In this document: positions 36,484-46,191 of the stretch, one piece after another | How positions within the stretch are numbered: the first letter of the stretch is position 1 | How the letters are laid out: each line of letters begins with the position of its first letter | From: Pseudoalteromonas aurantia | GTDB taxonomy: Bacteria; Pseudomonadota; Gammaproteobacteria; Enterobacterales; Alteromonadaceae | Direction of reading: 5' to 3' | NCBI RefSeq assembly: GCF_005886875.1 | Contig: NZ_PNBY01000025.1 | Location: forward strand, 1 to 61,635 | Length of the DNA: 61,635 nt | Program-made: the position numbers and the translations under genes | Notes under the pieces: model-generated | What the model was told of the DNA's origin: nothing | The model's input: only the letters and a program-made list of their open reading frames with translations | Database searches by the model: none

Positions 36484-37833
36484 ATGCCTATGCAAATACA
36501 GTTAAACCCAACGGGTGTACTAAATCTGTTATCTCAACTTGAAGTAGACTTATTACAACAATCTTCACATAGCGAACGCTATCGCCTTTTTAGGAACTGC
36601 GCTCTTGCAGTACTCAACGTCGGTAGCCATACCGACTCCAGCTCTGAAATATACAACAAGTACCAAGACTTTGCGATAAGGCTTATCGCAAGAGAGCGAG
36701 GTATTAAAATAGAGCTGGATAACCCGCCTGACACCGCCTTCGTAGACGGAGAAATAATTACAGGTATTCACGAGCATATTTTCTCAGTAATAAGGGACAT
36801 TTTATTTATTTGCCAAAAACATCAAGAGCAAATACACGTCCCTAGAGAAATCACTCATATGGTGTTTGATATGCTGCGCAACGCAGATGCCTTACAAGTG
36901 AATGCTGATCCTAACCTCATTGTATGTTGGGGTGGACATTCTATTAATGAAACCGAGTATCAGTATACTAAAGAAGTTGGCTATCAGCTTGGTTTGCGCG
37001 GTATGAACATATGCACAGGCTGTGGTCCAGGGGCGATGAAGGGCCCAATGAAAGGTGCAACTATTGGGCATGCTAAACAGCGTATTACAAGCAATCGCTA
37101 TTTGGGACTTACAGAGCCAAGTATCATTGCAGCAGAGCCACCTAATCCCATCGTAAATGAACTGGTTATTTTACCCGATATTGAAAAACGGTTGGAAGCA
37201 TTTGTTAGAATGTCTCATGGGATCATCATATTCCCTGGAGGGGCCGGTACAGCTGAAGAGCTACTTTATTTACTTGGGATTTTGTTACACCCAGATAATA
37301 CAAAGCAATGTTTACCCGTCATTTTAACAGGCCCAAAAGAGTCAGAAAGTTACTTTACTGAAATATGCGCGTTTGTAGAAAGCATCCTAGGAAAAGAAGC
37401 GCTCAATAAATTCGAAGTGATTGTAGACGACCCAACACTAGTCGCAACAAAACTCAAACAGAGTATGACGGATGTCAGACAATACAGAAAAGAGCAAGGT
37501 GACGCATATTATTTCAATTGGACATTAAAAATTGATAATGAATTTCAAATGCCATTTGCGCCGACTCATGAAAATATGTCTGGACTTAACTTACATTTAG
37601 AACAACCAACGCAATTATTGGCAGCCAATTTACGTCGTGCGTTTTCTGGAATTGTTGCTGGTAATGTCAAAGATGAGGGGATCAGAGCCATCAAGCGCAG
37701 TGGACCATATACGCTCAGTGGTGACACCTCTTTAATGAAGGATATGGATAAACTTCTGCAAGCTTTTGTCGAACAAGGTAGAATGAAGCTTCCAGGCAGT
37801 AAATATATCCCGTGTTATAAAATAAAAGCATGA
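36484..37833 (+). CDS. ppnN: Pyrimidine/purine nucleotide 5'-monophosphate nucleosidase
   Basis: Cleaves nucleoside monophosphates to base and ribose-5-phosphate; 449 residues, near the 454 of E. coli PpnN/YgdH, whose activity is stimulated by (p)ppGpp. The central LOG-fold motif IIFPGGAGTAEELLYLLG is clear, with TGCGPGAMKGPMKGA before it. The N-terminal and C-terminal flanking domains are both present. AAGGAG precedes the start (ATGCCTATG; the second ATG is also possible). It overlaps xni by 4 bp. Confidence 0.94.
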   Translation: MPMQIQLNPTGVLNLLSQLEVDLLQQSSHSERYRLFRNCALAVLNVGSHTDSSSEIYNKYQDFAIRLIARERGIKIELDNPPDTAFVDGEIITGIHEHIFSVIRDILFICQKHQEQIHVPREITHMVFDMLRNADALQVNADPNLIVCWGGHSINETEYQYTKEVGYQLGLRGMNICTGCGPGAMKGPMKGATIGHAKQRITSNRYLGLTEPSIIAAEPPNPIVNELVILPDIEKRLEAFVRMSHGIIIFPGGAGTAEELLYLLGILLHPDNTKQCLPVILTGPKESESYFTEICAFVESILGKEALNKFEVIVDDPTLVATKLKQSMTDVRQYRKEQGDAYYFNWTLKIDNEFQMPFAPTHENMSGLNLHLEQPTQLLAANLRRAFSGIVAGNVKDEGIRAIKRSGPYTLSGDTSLMKDMDKLLQAFVEQGRMKLPGSKYIPCYKIKA

Positions 37834-38621
37834 ATAAAAACATAGTACTTATCGATGCGCTGAACTTAATTCGGCGCATTTTTGCTGTTGATATGCAGCA
37901 TTCACACCACAGCGACCAACAGATAATCGCATCTTGTAAAGCAAGGGTGAAGCACGCAACCCAAAAAATTATTCAATTAACTAAACCAACACATATGATT
38001 GCGGTTTTTGACGGCGATCAAAGTTGGCGTTATCACTACTTTGAACAGTATAAGCATTCAAGGAAACCGATGCCTTCTTTGCTTTTTGGCAACTTAACAA
38101 CTATCTGTGAAGCATTTTCTGAATTAGGTGTCACAGCATATCGTCCAGAGCAAGATGAAGCTGATGACATTATAGCGACACTTGCCTATAAAGCTCAGAC
38201 TAACGGTATCTCCTCAACAATTATCTCTACAGACAAAGGGTTTTACCCTTTTATAAGTGACTATATCGGTATCTTTGATTATTTTAAAAAAGCATGGGTC
38301 ACCGATGAAGAGGTAGAATCTCGATTTGGCGTTCCTAAATCATCACTTATTGAGCTATGGGCATTAGCAGGCGATAAAACCAACGATATCCCCGGTGTTG
38401 CAGGGATTGGGAGCAAATCTGCCGTAGCGCTAATTAGAGAATATGGTAATGTTGACACGGCTATGGCAAACGAACAATTTAAGCCTGCCTTGCGTAATAA
38501 AATCACGGAGGGTATGGATAACTACATCATTAGCAAAAATCTCGTTACGTTACGTACTGATATTCATTTAGGCTTCAACCTAAATCAAATAAGATTAACT
38601 GCTTTAGATGCAATGGTTTAA
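37830..38621 (+). CDS. xni: Flap endonuclease Xni (ExoIX)
   Basis: FEN-family protein related to the 5'-nuclease domain of Pol I; 263 residues. Motifs: LIDALNLIRR, HMIAVFDGD, EQDEADDIIATLA, STDKGFYPFIS, then the helix-hairpin-helix GDKTNDIPGVAGIGSKSAVALI. It may trim 5' flaps. Start overlaps the ppnN stop (ATGA), so the two are translationally linked. Confidence 0.93.
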   Translation: MNKNIVLIDALNLIRRIFAVDMQHSHHSDQQIIASCKARVKHATQKIIQLTKPTHMIAVFDGDQSWRYHYFEQYKHSRKPMPSLLFGNLTTICEAFSELGVTAYRPEQDEADDIIATLAYKAQTNGISSTIISTDKGFYPFISDYIGIFDYFKKAWVTDEEVESRFGVPKSSLIELWALAGDKTNDIPGVAGIGSKSAVALIREYGNVDTAMANEQFKPALRNKITEGMDNYIISKNLVTLRTDIHLGFNLNQIRLTALDAMV

Positions 38622-38669
38622 ATATACAGCGCTTTGCTATACTCAACATAATCGGTTTATGAGCATTAT

Positions 38670-39056
38670 ATGATAAAAAAAGTACTACAATACATTGTGT
38701 TAGGATTAGCAGTATATGCTGTCATTGTTATGTTGGTCATTAACTTTTATAAAGACGATCCGCAGGCAATGATTTGGCAAGACCGAGAAGCGTTTAACAA
38801 TCGCTTTATTTCTAAATTAGAGATTGGACAGGAAAAAACCATTGATGGTGTGCTCAAAACTCTAGGGAGTCCTGATTTAACTTTTGCTAAAAAAGACAAT
38901 GATAACGTTGTACAAATTATTTACTATCGAACCCAATTGGTTAAGTCCGATGGCATTACCACTCGTGACGAATGCACAGGTCTATTATTTGAGAACGGCA
39001 AACTGACATTGTGGGGCCCTAGTGCCTCTGTAGCATATGAGAAGGCGTTTAATTAG
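38670..39056 (+). CDS. DUF3192 family membrane-anchored protein
   Basis: 128 residues. One N-terminal membrane helix (about 5-25) anchors a domain beginning NRFISKLEIGQEK, with a VLKTLGSPDLTFAKKDNDNVVQIIYYRT segment typical of DUF3192 and of SmpA/OmlA-like folds. Molecular role unknown. Its TAG overlaps the GTG of the next gene by one base, so they are likely cotranslated. Confidence 0.8.
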   Translation: MIKKVLQYIVLGLAVYAVIVMLVINFYKDDPQAMIWQDREAFNNRFISKLEIGQEKTIDGVLKTLGSPDLTFAKKDNDNVVQIIYYRTQLVKSDGITTRDECTGLLFENGKLTLWGPSASVAYEKAFN

Positions 39057-40750
39057 TGTATGAATTTGAGGCCAGTCCAAAGCAACTAAAGCGATTGTTT
39101 GATCACACTCATCAAGCCCTTCGTTTATATTATAATAAAGAAAAATGGCCTGCGATTTACCCCACATTAACCCAATTAGCTGAACGCTTTGTTTTAATGT
39201 ATAACCATACACCCAATGCACTACACGCACATTTACAATTTTACGCTGCAGACCATGGATACACCACTAACCTCGTCGTAAATCAATGTATTGTGATATG
39301 CGCACTGTGTCACGCAAACGGATATTCGTCACAATTTACAGAAGAACTCGTATTAGCTTGCCTATCAGACCACATTTGCAGCACGAATGAAACCAATCGC
39401 TTAGCTAACGCGAAGTCGCTTAATGTCCAAGAACAAAAACTATTAAAACTACGTCACCAAATCGCAATCAAGATGCTAAAAAGTGCGAAAGTACCAAGCG
39501 GCCAGTTGCAACGAATTTTAGCTCGCCTTGATAAATACACCGCCGCGATCACAGGTGTCAAGCACATCCCCCTTTATGACAATACAACCGTGCTAGTGTG
39601 CCTAGCAAAGCGAATTTCAAAAGCGATAACCCCGCGCCCCAAAGTCAGAACTTTTAATATTACCCAAACAATTAAGTCTTTATATGTTAATACCCACAAT
39701 CAGTTTGCACAATCGAGTCTAACAGCACTTGCACAGCAATTTGCACATTACCCGACCGGTGTTATGGTTAATTATAAGAGCGACCATGCAATGGTGCTTG
39801 CAAAGGCCAATAAATCTATAACTCTGGGAATATTAAAAGATAATAAAGTTGCAGGAGTGGTCAAAACATCTAAACAACTCAGCCCTTTTTATAAACCAAT
39901 CATTACAACAGACAAAACGCTTTTATATAGTATTTGGTTTAATGATCAAGTCATTGAGTTGCCGCAACGAGAGCACAATAATAAGGATATGATTTTAGAG
40001 GCCGTTGGTAAACTAGGCCAAGAACAATATATAGAGTTTAAGGCAATTGAGAAAACCATAGCCCCTTTTACTCAATTAGAACAAGCATTGCGTCACGCTG
40101 CTCGCCAATATAATAGGCAGGGCCAAAAAGCCACAACACTTAGACATTGTTTAACTATGGTTGGACTGGATACTGCTGGGCTCCTTTGTCAACGTGTATT
40201 GTTAGAAACCTTATTAGCTGAACAACCCCATCCATTCTCTGCCGATATTTGGTGTAAATACACCCTAATAAATAAGATAATTTTTGTTTTACTCAGTAAA
40301 AGTAAACCTGAATCGTTTGAAGCCCTTTTGGGGCCATTTACTGCTGTCATCTATTTTATTGTGCTGAACCATGACTCACAAATCATGAGACTAGTTACTC
40401 CGCCATCAGATGATTTCTCTCAAATACCTATTTCAACCGCCTGTATTTTTGGATTTGAACAACTCGATGGCTCATTATTAAATGAGTTTGTGCAAGACAA
40501 CTTCAGGTTTTCTAAGATGCATAATGCCTTTGCCGAAACAGAGCTAACAGAAAAGCAAAGCTTATCTGTCGATGCCAAGCTGTTTTCTGCTATTAAACTC
40601 ATTACTGTCATTATACTAACCGGTGAAACCCAACTAACCGCTTGGCAAAGCCAAGTTTTAGACTCAATATTAGACGAATTTAACTGGCAAAGTCGGACGC
40701 AAATCTTGACAGCCATCTTAGAGCAATCGCCTCTGTGCACAATTGAATAA
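39056..40750 (+). CDS. Degenerate HD-GYP / HDOD-like protein (GTG start)
   Basis: 564 residues, no signal peptide or clear membrane helix. By eye the first 260 residues follow the helical plan of HD-GYP phosphodiesterases: VLACLSDHI sits where ALLHDIG is expected, and HYPTGVMVNY (about 231) resembles the late YPxGxxV segment. The His of the HD pair is replaced (SD at 104-105) and no HHExxDGxGYP loop is present, so it should be inactive as a phosphodiesterase. A later stretch (LRHCLTMVGLDTAGLLCQRVLLETLL) resembles HDOD domains. This is remote pattern matching; an unknown family is the alternative. The GTG overlaps the DUF3192 stop. Confidence 0.5.
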   Translation: MYEFEASPKQLKRLFDHTHQALRLYYNKEKWPAIYPTLTQLAERFVLMYNHTPNALHAHLQFYAADHGYTTNLVVNQCIVICALCHANGYSSQFTEELVLACLSDHICSTNETNRLANAKSLNVQEQKLLKLRHQIAIKMLKSAKVPSGQLQRILARLDKYTAAITGVKHIPLYDNTTVLVCLAKRISKAITPRPKVRTFNITQTIKSLYVNTHNQFAQSSLTALAQQFAHYPTGVMVNYKSDHAMVLAKANKSITLGILKDNKVAGVVKTSKQLSPFYKPIITTDKTLLYSIWFNDQVIELPQREHNNKDMILEAVGKLGQEQYIEFKAIEKTIAPFTQLEQALRHAARQYNRQGQKATTLRHCLTMVGLDTAGLLCQRVLLETLLAEQPHPFSADIWCKYTLINKIIFVLLSKSKPESFEALLGPFTAVIYFIVLNHDSQIMRLVTPPSDDFSQIPISTACIFGFEQLDGSLLNEFVQDNFRFSKMHNAFAETELTEKQSLSVDAKLFSAIKLITVIILTGETQLTAWQSQVLDSILDEFNWQSRTQILTAILEQSPLCTIE

Positions 40751-41008
40751 CCATATTTGTTTAAAAAAAAACCAAGATGCAGTAAATATGACCCATCATT
40801 TACGATATAAATACCATGCATAGCAAACATAATTAATATTTATACCTTTTCTACATTCCTTACTGGAATATCTCAGTATAAATTGATATAAATCGCCCTT
40901 AAAATTCAAGCGAACAGACACTCCCCTCGATTTTGTTTACTACACTAAATGATGTCAGCTCAAATGTAGGGCTAGTGTTTATATACATATTTGATAAAGG
41001 AAACTTAC

Positions 41009-42016
41009 ATGGCTAAGCAAACCATTACCGTAATTAAAGGCGACGGCATCGGCCCAAGCATCATTGACTCAGCAATTGAGATCCTAAATGCAGCAGGCTG
41101 TGACTTTGACTATGAATTCGTCGATGCAGGTCTTGCAGCTCTTGAAAAAACAGGTGCATTACTGCCTAAAGAAACGCTTGAAGTCATTGAGAAAAATAAA
41201 ATCACCTTAAAAGGCCCACTCACTACGCCTGTTGGCGAAGGGTTTACATCAATCAATGTAACACTACGTAAACAGTTTGGTCTATATGCAAATGTGCGCC
41301 CGGTAAAATCTTTTGAAGGCACTAAAGCACGTTATGATGACATCGATATCATCACAGTACGAGAAAATACACAAGGTATGTACTCAGGGCTTGGTCAAGT
41401 AATCTCTGAAGATGGTAACGAAGCAGAAGCAATGTCAAAAATCACGCGAGAAGGGGCGGAGAAGATTGTAACTTTCGCTTATGAGCTAGCACAAAGAGAA
41501 GGCCGTAAAAAAGTAACCGCTGTACACAAAGCCAATATCTTAAAATCAACTTCAGGTCTTTTCCTAAAAGTTGCACGTGAAGTTGGCGAGCGTTACCCTG
41601 ACATTGAGTCGGCAGAAATGATTGTTGATGCAACCTGTATGAAACTCGTAATGACGCCTGAAGAGTTTGACGTTATTGTTACGACAAACCTGTTTGGTGA
41701 TATCTTATCAGATTTATGTGCGGGTTTGGTCGGTGGACTTGGTATGGCGCCAGGTGCAAACATTGGTGAAAATGCTGCAATCTTTGAAGCTGTTCACGGA
41801 AGTGCACCAGACATTGCGGGTAAAAACTTAGCGAACCCAACATCTGTTATTTTAGCTTCAATTCAGATGTTGGAATATTTACAAATGGGTGACACAGCCG
41901 AGCGAATTCGCAACGCCGTTGCTGAAGTAATTAGAACCGGTGACCGTACTACACGTGACCTTGGTGGTAATAGTGGTACAACTGACTTCACACAAGCAGT
42001 TATCGACCGCCTATAA
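41009..42016 (+). CDS. icd: Isocitrate dehydrogenase, NAD-type short form
   Basis: Oxidative decarboxylation of isocitrate to 2-oxoglutarate; 335 residues from ATG 41009 with AAAGGA upstream. It belongs to the isocitrate/isopropylmalate dehydrogenase superfamily and resembles the short NAD-linked forms: TVIKGDGIGPSI, GPLTTPVGEGFTSINVTLRK, TVRENTQGMYSG, NLFGDILSDLCAGLVGGLG and AVHGSAPDIAGK. A TTG six codons upstream is on the ribosome site. The 258-bp gap before it holds no gene that I can see. A homoisocitrate or isopropylmalate role is less likely, as no leu genes are near. Confidence 0.88.
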   Translation: MAKQTITVIKGDGIGPSIIDSAIEILNAAGCDFDYEFVDAGLAALEKTGALLPKETLEVIEKNKITLKGPLTTPVGEGFTSINVTLRKQFGLYANVRPVKSFEGTKARYDDIDIITVRENTQGMYSGLGQVISEDGNEAEAMSKITREGAEKIVTFAYELAQREGRKKVTAVHKANILKSTSGLFLKVAREVGERYPDIESAEMIVDATCMKLVMTPEEFDVIVTTNLFGDILSDLCAGLVGGLGMAPGANIGENAAIFEAVHGSAPDIAGKNLANPTSVILASIQMLEYLQMGDTAERIRNAVAEVIRTGDRTTRDLGGNSGTTDFTQAVIDRL

Positions 42017-42050
42017 TTACTCACTTATCAAAAGTCCCCATTATACGCAA

Positions 42051-42077
42051 TGCCAGTCAGTTAAGAATTGACTGGCA
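42051..42077. terminator. Hairpin at the icd-proximal end of the IS element
   Basis: Perfect 9-bp arms TGCCAGTCA / TGACTGGCA with a 9-nt loop and a weak T-rich tail on the plus strand. It overlaps the transposase stop codon and could also end icd transcription. Confidence 0.45.
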
Positions 42078-43353
42078 TGTTCTTTTATATGGATATTTCC
42101 TATCAAGAAGCCGGTCTGGTAATACGAACATGCTCAGTGTTTTCAGTAATTCTTCATAGTGTAAAGGCAACTTATTTGCACTGTGGATTGGTGTAAACAT
42201 TAAAAAAGCGACGATATACCGTATGCATTAACTAAAACTTAGTTGTCTTGGTATCAGCTTATTTTCCGCTTTTGCTGCATCAGTCATGACTATACGTATT
42301 AAGTTATATGCCACTAGCAAGCCCAACAACCCCTGACGTGCCATATCTGGCTTTTTACTTCGTAATGCATGTTTGGATTGATGCAGTCCTAGTTTCATTT
42401 CTCTAAATCCGAGCTCTATCTCCCAACGTTGAGTATAAACTTCCGTTAACTCATCATATGGATAACGCGCGGGGTCAATCAACGAGATTAGTACACGATA
42501 GCTTTTTCCATTCACTTTATAAGTTGTGAGCTGTGCGGTTATTTGCTCTGGCAAATCAGCAAACTTTCTTTTAGCTTGAGGACTGCTTGTGAGAATGATA
42601 ATTTTATCGTTGGTGTTGATGCTGCGCTCAATTTGATATTGTAAGTCCTTCCGATCTGGTAGGTTCCAGTGTGTATTCTGTCCTTGAGTGTGCCAATGAG
42701 ATAAAAGGCCTAAAGAATAGTAGCCTAGGTCAAATAGCGTTGAAGAGTCGTCAGGGACTGAAGGTAAAAGTATTTTAGCAAGCGTCATCTCTCCAACATG
42801 ACGAGCATTAAAACTGCTATTCAATAAAAGGTGGCTCGATACTTCCATCAAACTACACATTCTGATTTGAGGATAACTCCCTTCACCAAATTGATTGCTG
42901 TCGCTCCCAAACGCATTGTGATTTTCTTTATTATATTGCGTTCTAAAACTTACACCATCAACAACCAATAAATTCAGCCAACACCACTGTTGAAAAGCAT
43001 GTTCGAAAAATGTTTTTTTGGCAAGTAATTGAAATGTGTATTGTACCGCATCAGCGCCTAAACGTTGACGGCCTTGAACTAAACACTGGGCGCAACCAGT
43101 TTATTTTTTCAGTCAGAGTAATATCTAGTCGACTAGCGATATCCCAGAGCGTTTCGTTACGAAATAAGCTCATACCAATGACTGACCACATTATGGCTTT
43201 TAATGGCAGTCTTCTACGGCGAACAGTTGCTACTCCTGCATGCTCAAAAGTTTACTCAAGTATACCCAGTTCAAGGACATTCTTATGTTTATCCAATGTA
43301 TGTACATCATCTAAAAATGTAGATAGGTCTTCAAAATGGTTAGAAAGAGACAT
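42057..43353 (-). pseudogene. IS4-family transposase, broken by two stops and a frameshift
   Basis: The start is ATG 43353 (SLSNHFEDLSTFLDDVHTLD). After about 33 codons an in-frame TAA interrupts it, then the frame resumes (TFEHAGVATVRRRRLPLKA). Around 43110 the frame shifts before GRQRLGADAVQYTFQLLAKK. The middle and C-terminal part is open from about 42968, with the DDE pieces LLVVDGVSF, TLFDLGYYS and YTQRWEIELGFREMK. A further TAA after RQLSFS (42228) interrupts the normal tail, which continues in frame (IRYIVAFLMFTPIHSANKLP) to the expected TGA at 42057-42059. Confidence 0.85.
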
Positions 43354-43362
43354 AAAAAATTT

Positions 43363-43382
43363 GATATTAGTTTTCTAATATC
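43363..43382 (-). terminator. Hairpin upstream of the transposase
   Basis: On the minus strand GATATTAG-AAAA-CTAATATC is followed within 3 bp by T6, just before the transposase start. Such a structure in an IS end can block transcription entering from outside. Confidence 0.5.
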
Positions 43383-43693
43383 GGATTCTGAACCCTTTAA
43401 AAGATCGGTTAACTGATCTATTTATTTCTTGACTGATCAGCACTGAGCATTATGCGGACTTTTTTACACTCATACTTTAATACTAAACTATATTTACCTG
43501 TTTTCTAGCCAGATTAGTGCAATAGATGACTACCTGACAAAACTATTCTGACTTTATGACGATTAGGAAGTCCTGTGAATCAAGAAATAGTGAATTAATA
43601 ATGCCATAAATCACTTAAAGCCACACCAAATACACATAAAACTTTAAAAAAAAATATATAACGCGTTATTTATGCAAAAAGTAAGAAGTGCGG

Positions 43694-43722
43694 TTGACAG
43701 TTCAGACAAAAACATTTTTAAT
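43694..43722 (+). promoter_or_regulatory. Sigma-70 promoter of the ilv leader and ilvIH
   Basis: TTGACA at 43694-43699, a 17-bp spacer and TTTAAT at 43717-43722, which predicts a transcript starting near 43729, about 29 bases before the leader peptide. The rest of the 43463-43757 gap is AT-rich; no gene seen. Confidence 0.6.
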
Positions 43723-43757
43723 AACTTATGTTAATAAATATTTGGATCGTCACCAAA

Positions 43758-43826
43758 ATGAAACGTATTTCTCACTTATCTGTCCTCGTCCTGGTCTTAT
43801 ACTTAAGTCCAGCGGGGTCGTGTTGA
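43758..43826 (+). CDS. ilvIH leader peptide rich in Leu and Val
   Basis: 22-residue peptide from ATG 43758, with core ISHLSVLVLVLYL: five Leu, three Val and one Ile among 22 residues. Position (between promoter and terminator, 5' of an acetolactate synthase operon) and content fit an attenuation leader for branched-chain amino acids. Its last codons contain the GCGGGGT that can pair with the terminator's left arm. Confidence 0.85.
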   Translation: MKRISHLSVLVLVLYLSPAGSC

Positions 43827-43868
43827 GTAAATTTACGCTTTAACCCCGCAACTGCGGGGTTTTTTTTG
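43791..43868 (+). promoter_or_regulatory. ilvIH transcription attenuator
   Basis: Three competing stems. 1:2 is CTGGTCTTA (43791-43799) with TAAGTCCAG (43804-43812), one mismatch. 2:3 is GCGGGGT (43812-43818) with ACCCCGC (43843-43849), the antiterminator. 3:4 is AACCCCGC (43842-43849) with GCGGGGTT (43854-43861), followed by a T run to 43868, the terminator. A ribosome stalled on the Leu/Val codons would block 1:2 and favour 2:3. Confidence 0.85.
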
Positions 43869-43907
43869 GTTCAAATTTAGTGTTCGGGCAATAACTGAGG
43901 AATGAGG

Positions 43908-45632
43908 ATGAATAAAGAGCAATTTAATGGCTCCGAGTTAGTAGTAAAAGCGCTGAAAGAGCTTGATGTTGAATATATATTTGGTTATCCAGGCGGATCA
44001 GTGCTTGATTTGTATGATGCGCTTTTCCAGCAAGATGATGTGAAGCATATTTTAGTTCGCCATGAACAAGCAGCGACACACATGGCTGATGGCTATGCAA
44101 GGGCAACAGGTCAAGTTGGAGTGGTGCTCGCTACATCTGGACCAGGTGCGACAAATTGTATCACCGGTATCGCAACAGCATATATGGATTCAATCCCCAT
44201 GGTGGTTCTTTCTGGTCAAGTCCCCTCCTCTTTGATTGGGGATGATGCATTTCAAGAAACTGACATTGTAGGATGTTCACGGCCGATTGTGAAACATAGC
44301 TTCAATTGCCGTGATCCCCAAGAAATTCCAACCATACTGGCCAAAGCATTTTTTCTCGCTGCTAGCGGACGGCCTGGGCCTGTTGTGGTTGAACTGCCAA
44401 AAGACATTCTCAACCCCCAAACAAAGTTTGATTATAAGTTTGGAACATGCACAAAAATGCGTACTTATCAGCCAAATGTAAAGGGACATCCTAAGCAAAT
44501 CAAAAAAGCGGTCACTGCAATTTTAGATGCCCAACGGTTAGTTATCTACTCTGGTGGAGGGATCATTCTTTCAGATACTTCAAAGCAACTTACAGAGCTG
44601 GTTGAAACACTAAATGCACCAATTACTAATACCTTAATGGGCCTTGGTGGGATCAGTGGTACTCACCCTAATTTCATTGGTATGCTAGGTATGCATGGAA
44701 GCTTAGAAGCAAATAAAGCGATGGCAAATGCCGATGTAATTCTCGCTTTAGGTGCAAGATTCGACGATAGAGTTACCAACAATGTTAAAAAGTTTTGCCC
44801 GAATGCGACCATCATTCATGTGGATGTCGATCCTACCTCGATTTCAAAAACGATACCTGCACACATCCCTGTTGTTGGCTGTTTAGCTACCGTTTTAGGT
44901 CAACTACAAACTGCACTCGATACCAATGAGAAGCGAATCGACCGCAGTGCCCAAGAAGATTGGTGGCAACAGATAACACAATGGCGAGCTGCTAAATGCT
45001 TACAATACGATACAGAAAAGGATTGTATCAAACCACAAACAGTGATTGAAAAAGTTTACCAAGTTACACAAGGTGAAGCATATGTCAGTTCCGATGTAGG
45101 ACAACATCAAATGTTTGCAGCCCAGTATTATCCATTTAAATATCCGCGTCAGTGGATCAACTCTGGTGGTCTTGGAACAATGGGGTTTGGTCTTCCCGCA
45201 GCAATGGGGGTTAAACTTGCTTTTCCTGATAAACATGTTGTGTGTGTGACTGGAGATGGTTCAATTCAAATGAACATACAAGAGCTATCTACCTGCCTTC
45301 AATATGGGCTTGCAGTAAAAATTGTCTCATTGAATAACCGCTCTTTAGGCATGGTTAGGCAATGGCAGGATATGATGTATGATGGTCGGCATTCAAGCTC
45401 CTACATGGACTCTTTACCTGACTTTATAAAGCTAACTGAGAGCTATGGACATGTTGGTATTCGGGTTGACCATCCTGATGAATTAGATGCTGCGCTGGAG
45501 AAAGCATTTTCGATAACAGACAAATTAGTATTTTTAGATATCCGAGTTGATGAAAAAGAACATGTATACCCCATGCAAATCAAACTCGGCGCAATTGATG
45601 ATATGTGGCTTAAAAAGGGAGTAAAAGGATAA
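43908..45632 (+). CDS. ilvI: Acetolactate synthase large subunit
   Basis: ThDP-dependent enzyme for the first common step of Val/Leu/Ile synthesis; 574 residues from ATG 43908 (GAGG seven bases upstream; an ATG two codons earlier is too close to it). Motifs: [17 protein letters not shown], the catalytic Glu in [16 protein letters not shown], and the ThDP/Mg motif [22 protein letters not shown]-domain segments such as [10 protein letters not shown] are also present. ilvH follows with a one-base overlap. Confidence 0.96.
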   Translation: MNKEQFNGSELVVKALKELDVEYIFGYPGGSVLDLYDALFQQDDVKHILVRHEQAATHMADGYARATGQVGVVLATSGPGATNCITGIATAYMDSIPMVVLSGQVPSSLIGDDAFQETDIVGCSRPIVKHSFNCRDPQEIPTILAKAFFLAASGRPGPVVVELPKDILNPQTKFDYKFGTCTKMRTYQPNVKGHPKQIKKAVTAILDAQRLVIYSGGGIILSDTSKQLTELVETLNAPITNTLMGLGGISGTHPNFIGMLGMHGSLEANKAMANADVILALGARFDDRVTNNVKKFCPNATIIHVDVDPTSISKTIPAHIPVVGCLATVLGQLQTALDTNEKRIDRSAQEDWWQQITQWRAAKCLQYDTEKDCIKPQTVIEKVYQVTQGEAYVSSDVGQHQMFAAQYYPFKYPRQWINSGGLGTMGFGLPAAMGVKLAFPDKHVVCVTGDGSIQMNIQELSTCLQYGLAVKIVSLNNRSLGMVRQWQDMMYDGRHSSSYMDSLPDFIKLTESYGHVGIRVDHPDELDAALEKAFSITDKLVFLDIRVDEKEHVYPMQIKLGAIDDMWLKKGVKG

Positions 45633-46129
45633 TGCGTAGAATTCTGAGTATTTTGTTAGAGAATGAACCTGGCTCTTTATCTCGTATTGTCGGCTTGTTC
45701 TCTCAACGCGCTTACAATATTGACAGCTTAACTGTAGGCACAACCGATGATAATACCTTATCTCGCATCACTATCACGACACAAGGCGATGACCGCATCG
45801 TTGAACAGATCACCAAGCAAGTTAATAAGTTGGTCGATGTGTTAAAAGTGATAGATTTAACCGACATGCCAAACATTGAAAGAGAGTTATTACTTGTTAA
45901 AGTATACGCTAAAGATGAAGTAACACGTGCATCAGTAACGCGTATTGCAGATGTTTACAGTGGCGCAATCATCGATATGGGTAAACAAAGTTATACCTTG
46001 CAGCTGATCAGTAATGCCGAAAAAATAGAGTCCTTTTTAGATATGTTACGCCATGAAACAGATATCATTGAATTAGTACGTTCTGGCGCGGTTGGCATTG
46101 GTCGAGGCGATAAAGCACTCAAAGGTTAG
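45632..46129 (+). CDS. ilvH: Acetolactate synthase small (regulatory) subunit
   Basis: 165-residue partner of IlvI that confers valine feedback inhibition and raises activity. N-terminal ACT domain: RRILSILLENEPGSLSRIVGLFSQRAYNIDSLTVG. The C-terminal domain contains LLLVKVYA and DIIELVRSGAVGIGRG. The start codon overlaps the ilvI stop (TAATG), so translation is coupled. Confidence 0.97.
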   Translation: MRRILSILLENEPGSLSRIVGLFSQRAYNIDSLTVGTTDDNTLSRITITTQGDDRIVEQITKQVNKLVDVLKVIDLTDMPNIERELLLVKVYAKDEVTRASVTRIADVYSGAIIDMGKQSYTLQLISNAEKIESFLDMLRHETDIIELVRSGAVGIGRGDKALKG

Positions 46130-46147
46130 AATTACTTATAAAAACAT

Positions 46148-46171
46148 AAAAGGGGCTGAATAGCCCCTTTT
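46148..46171. terminator. Bidirectional terminator after ilvH
   Basis: Arms AAAAGGGGCT / AGCCCCTTTT with a 4-nt loop, between convergent ilvH and the HU gene. Confidence 0.9.
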
Positions 46172-46191
46172 CTTTACATATAAATCAAGCT

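Larger units (their letters stand above)
42031..43462 (-). mobile_element. Decayed IS4-family insertion sequence
   Basis: About 1.43 kb, bounded by imperfect terminal inverted repeats at 42031-42052 and 43441-43462 (17 of 22 matched by eye, outer core AAAGTCC). It encloses one transposase reading frame with several disabling mutations. No target-site duplication is evident, consistent with age. The element begins 14 bp after the icd stop and ends before the ilvIH promoter region. It cannot make active transposase as sequenced. Confidence 0.75.

Noticed and set aside
43010..43378. Plus-strand 122-codon frame opposite the transposase
   Set aside because: It is antisense to the reconstructed transposase N-terminal region, with no ribosome site or family resemblance.
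42130..43450. ATGCTCAGTG at 42130-42139 and its complement at 43441-43450 as IS terminal repeats
   Set aside because: The left copy lies within the transposase C-terminal codons (LSMF). The better-supported ends are 42031-42052 and 43441-43462.
42021..43474. Target-site duplication flanking the IS4 element
   Set aside because: The 10 bp either side of the terminal repeats do not match; any duplication has decayed or been lost.
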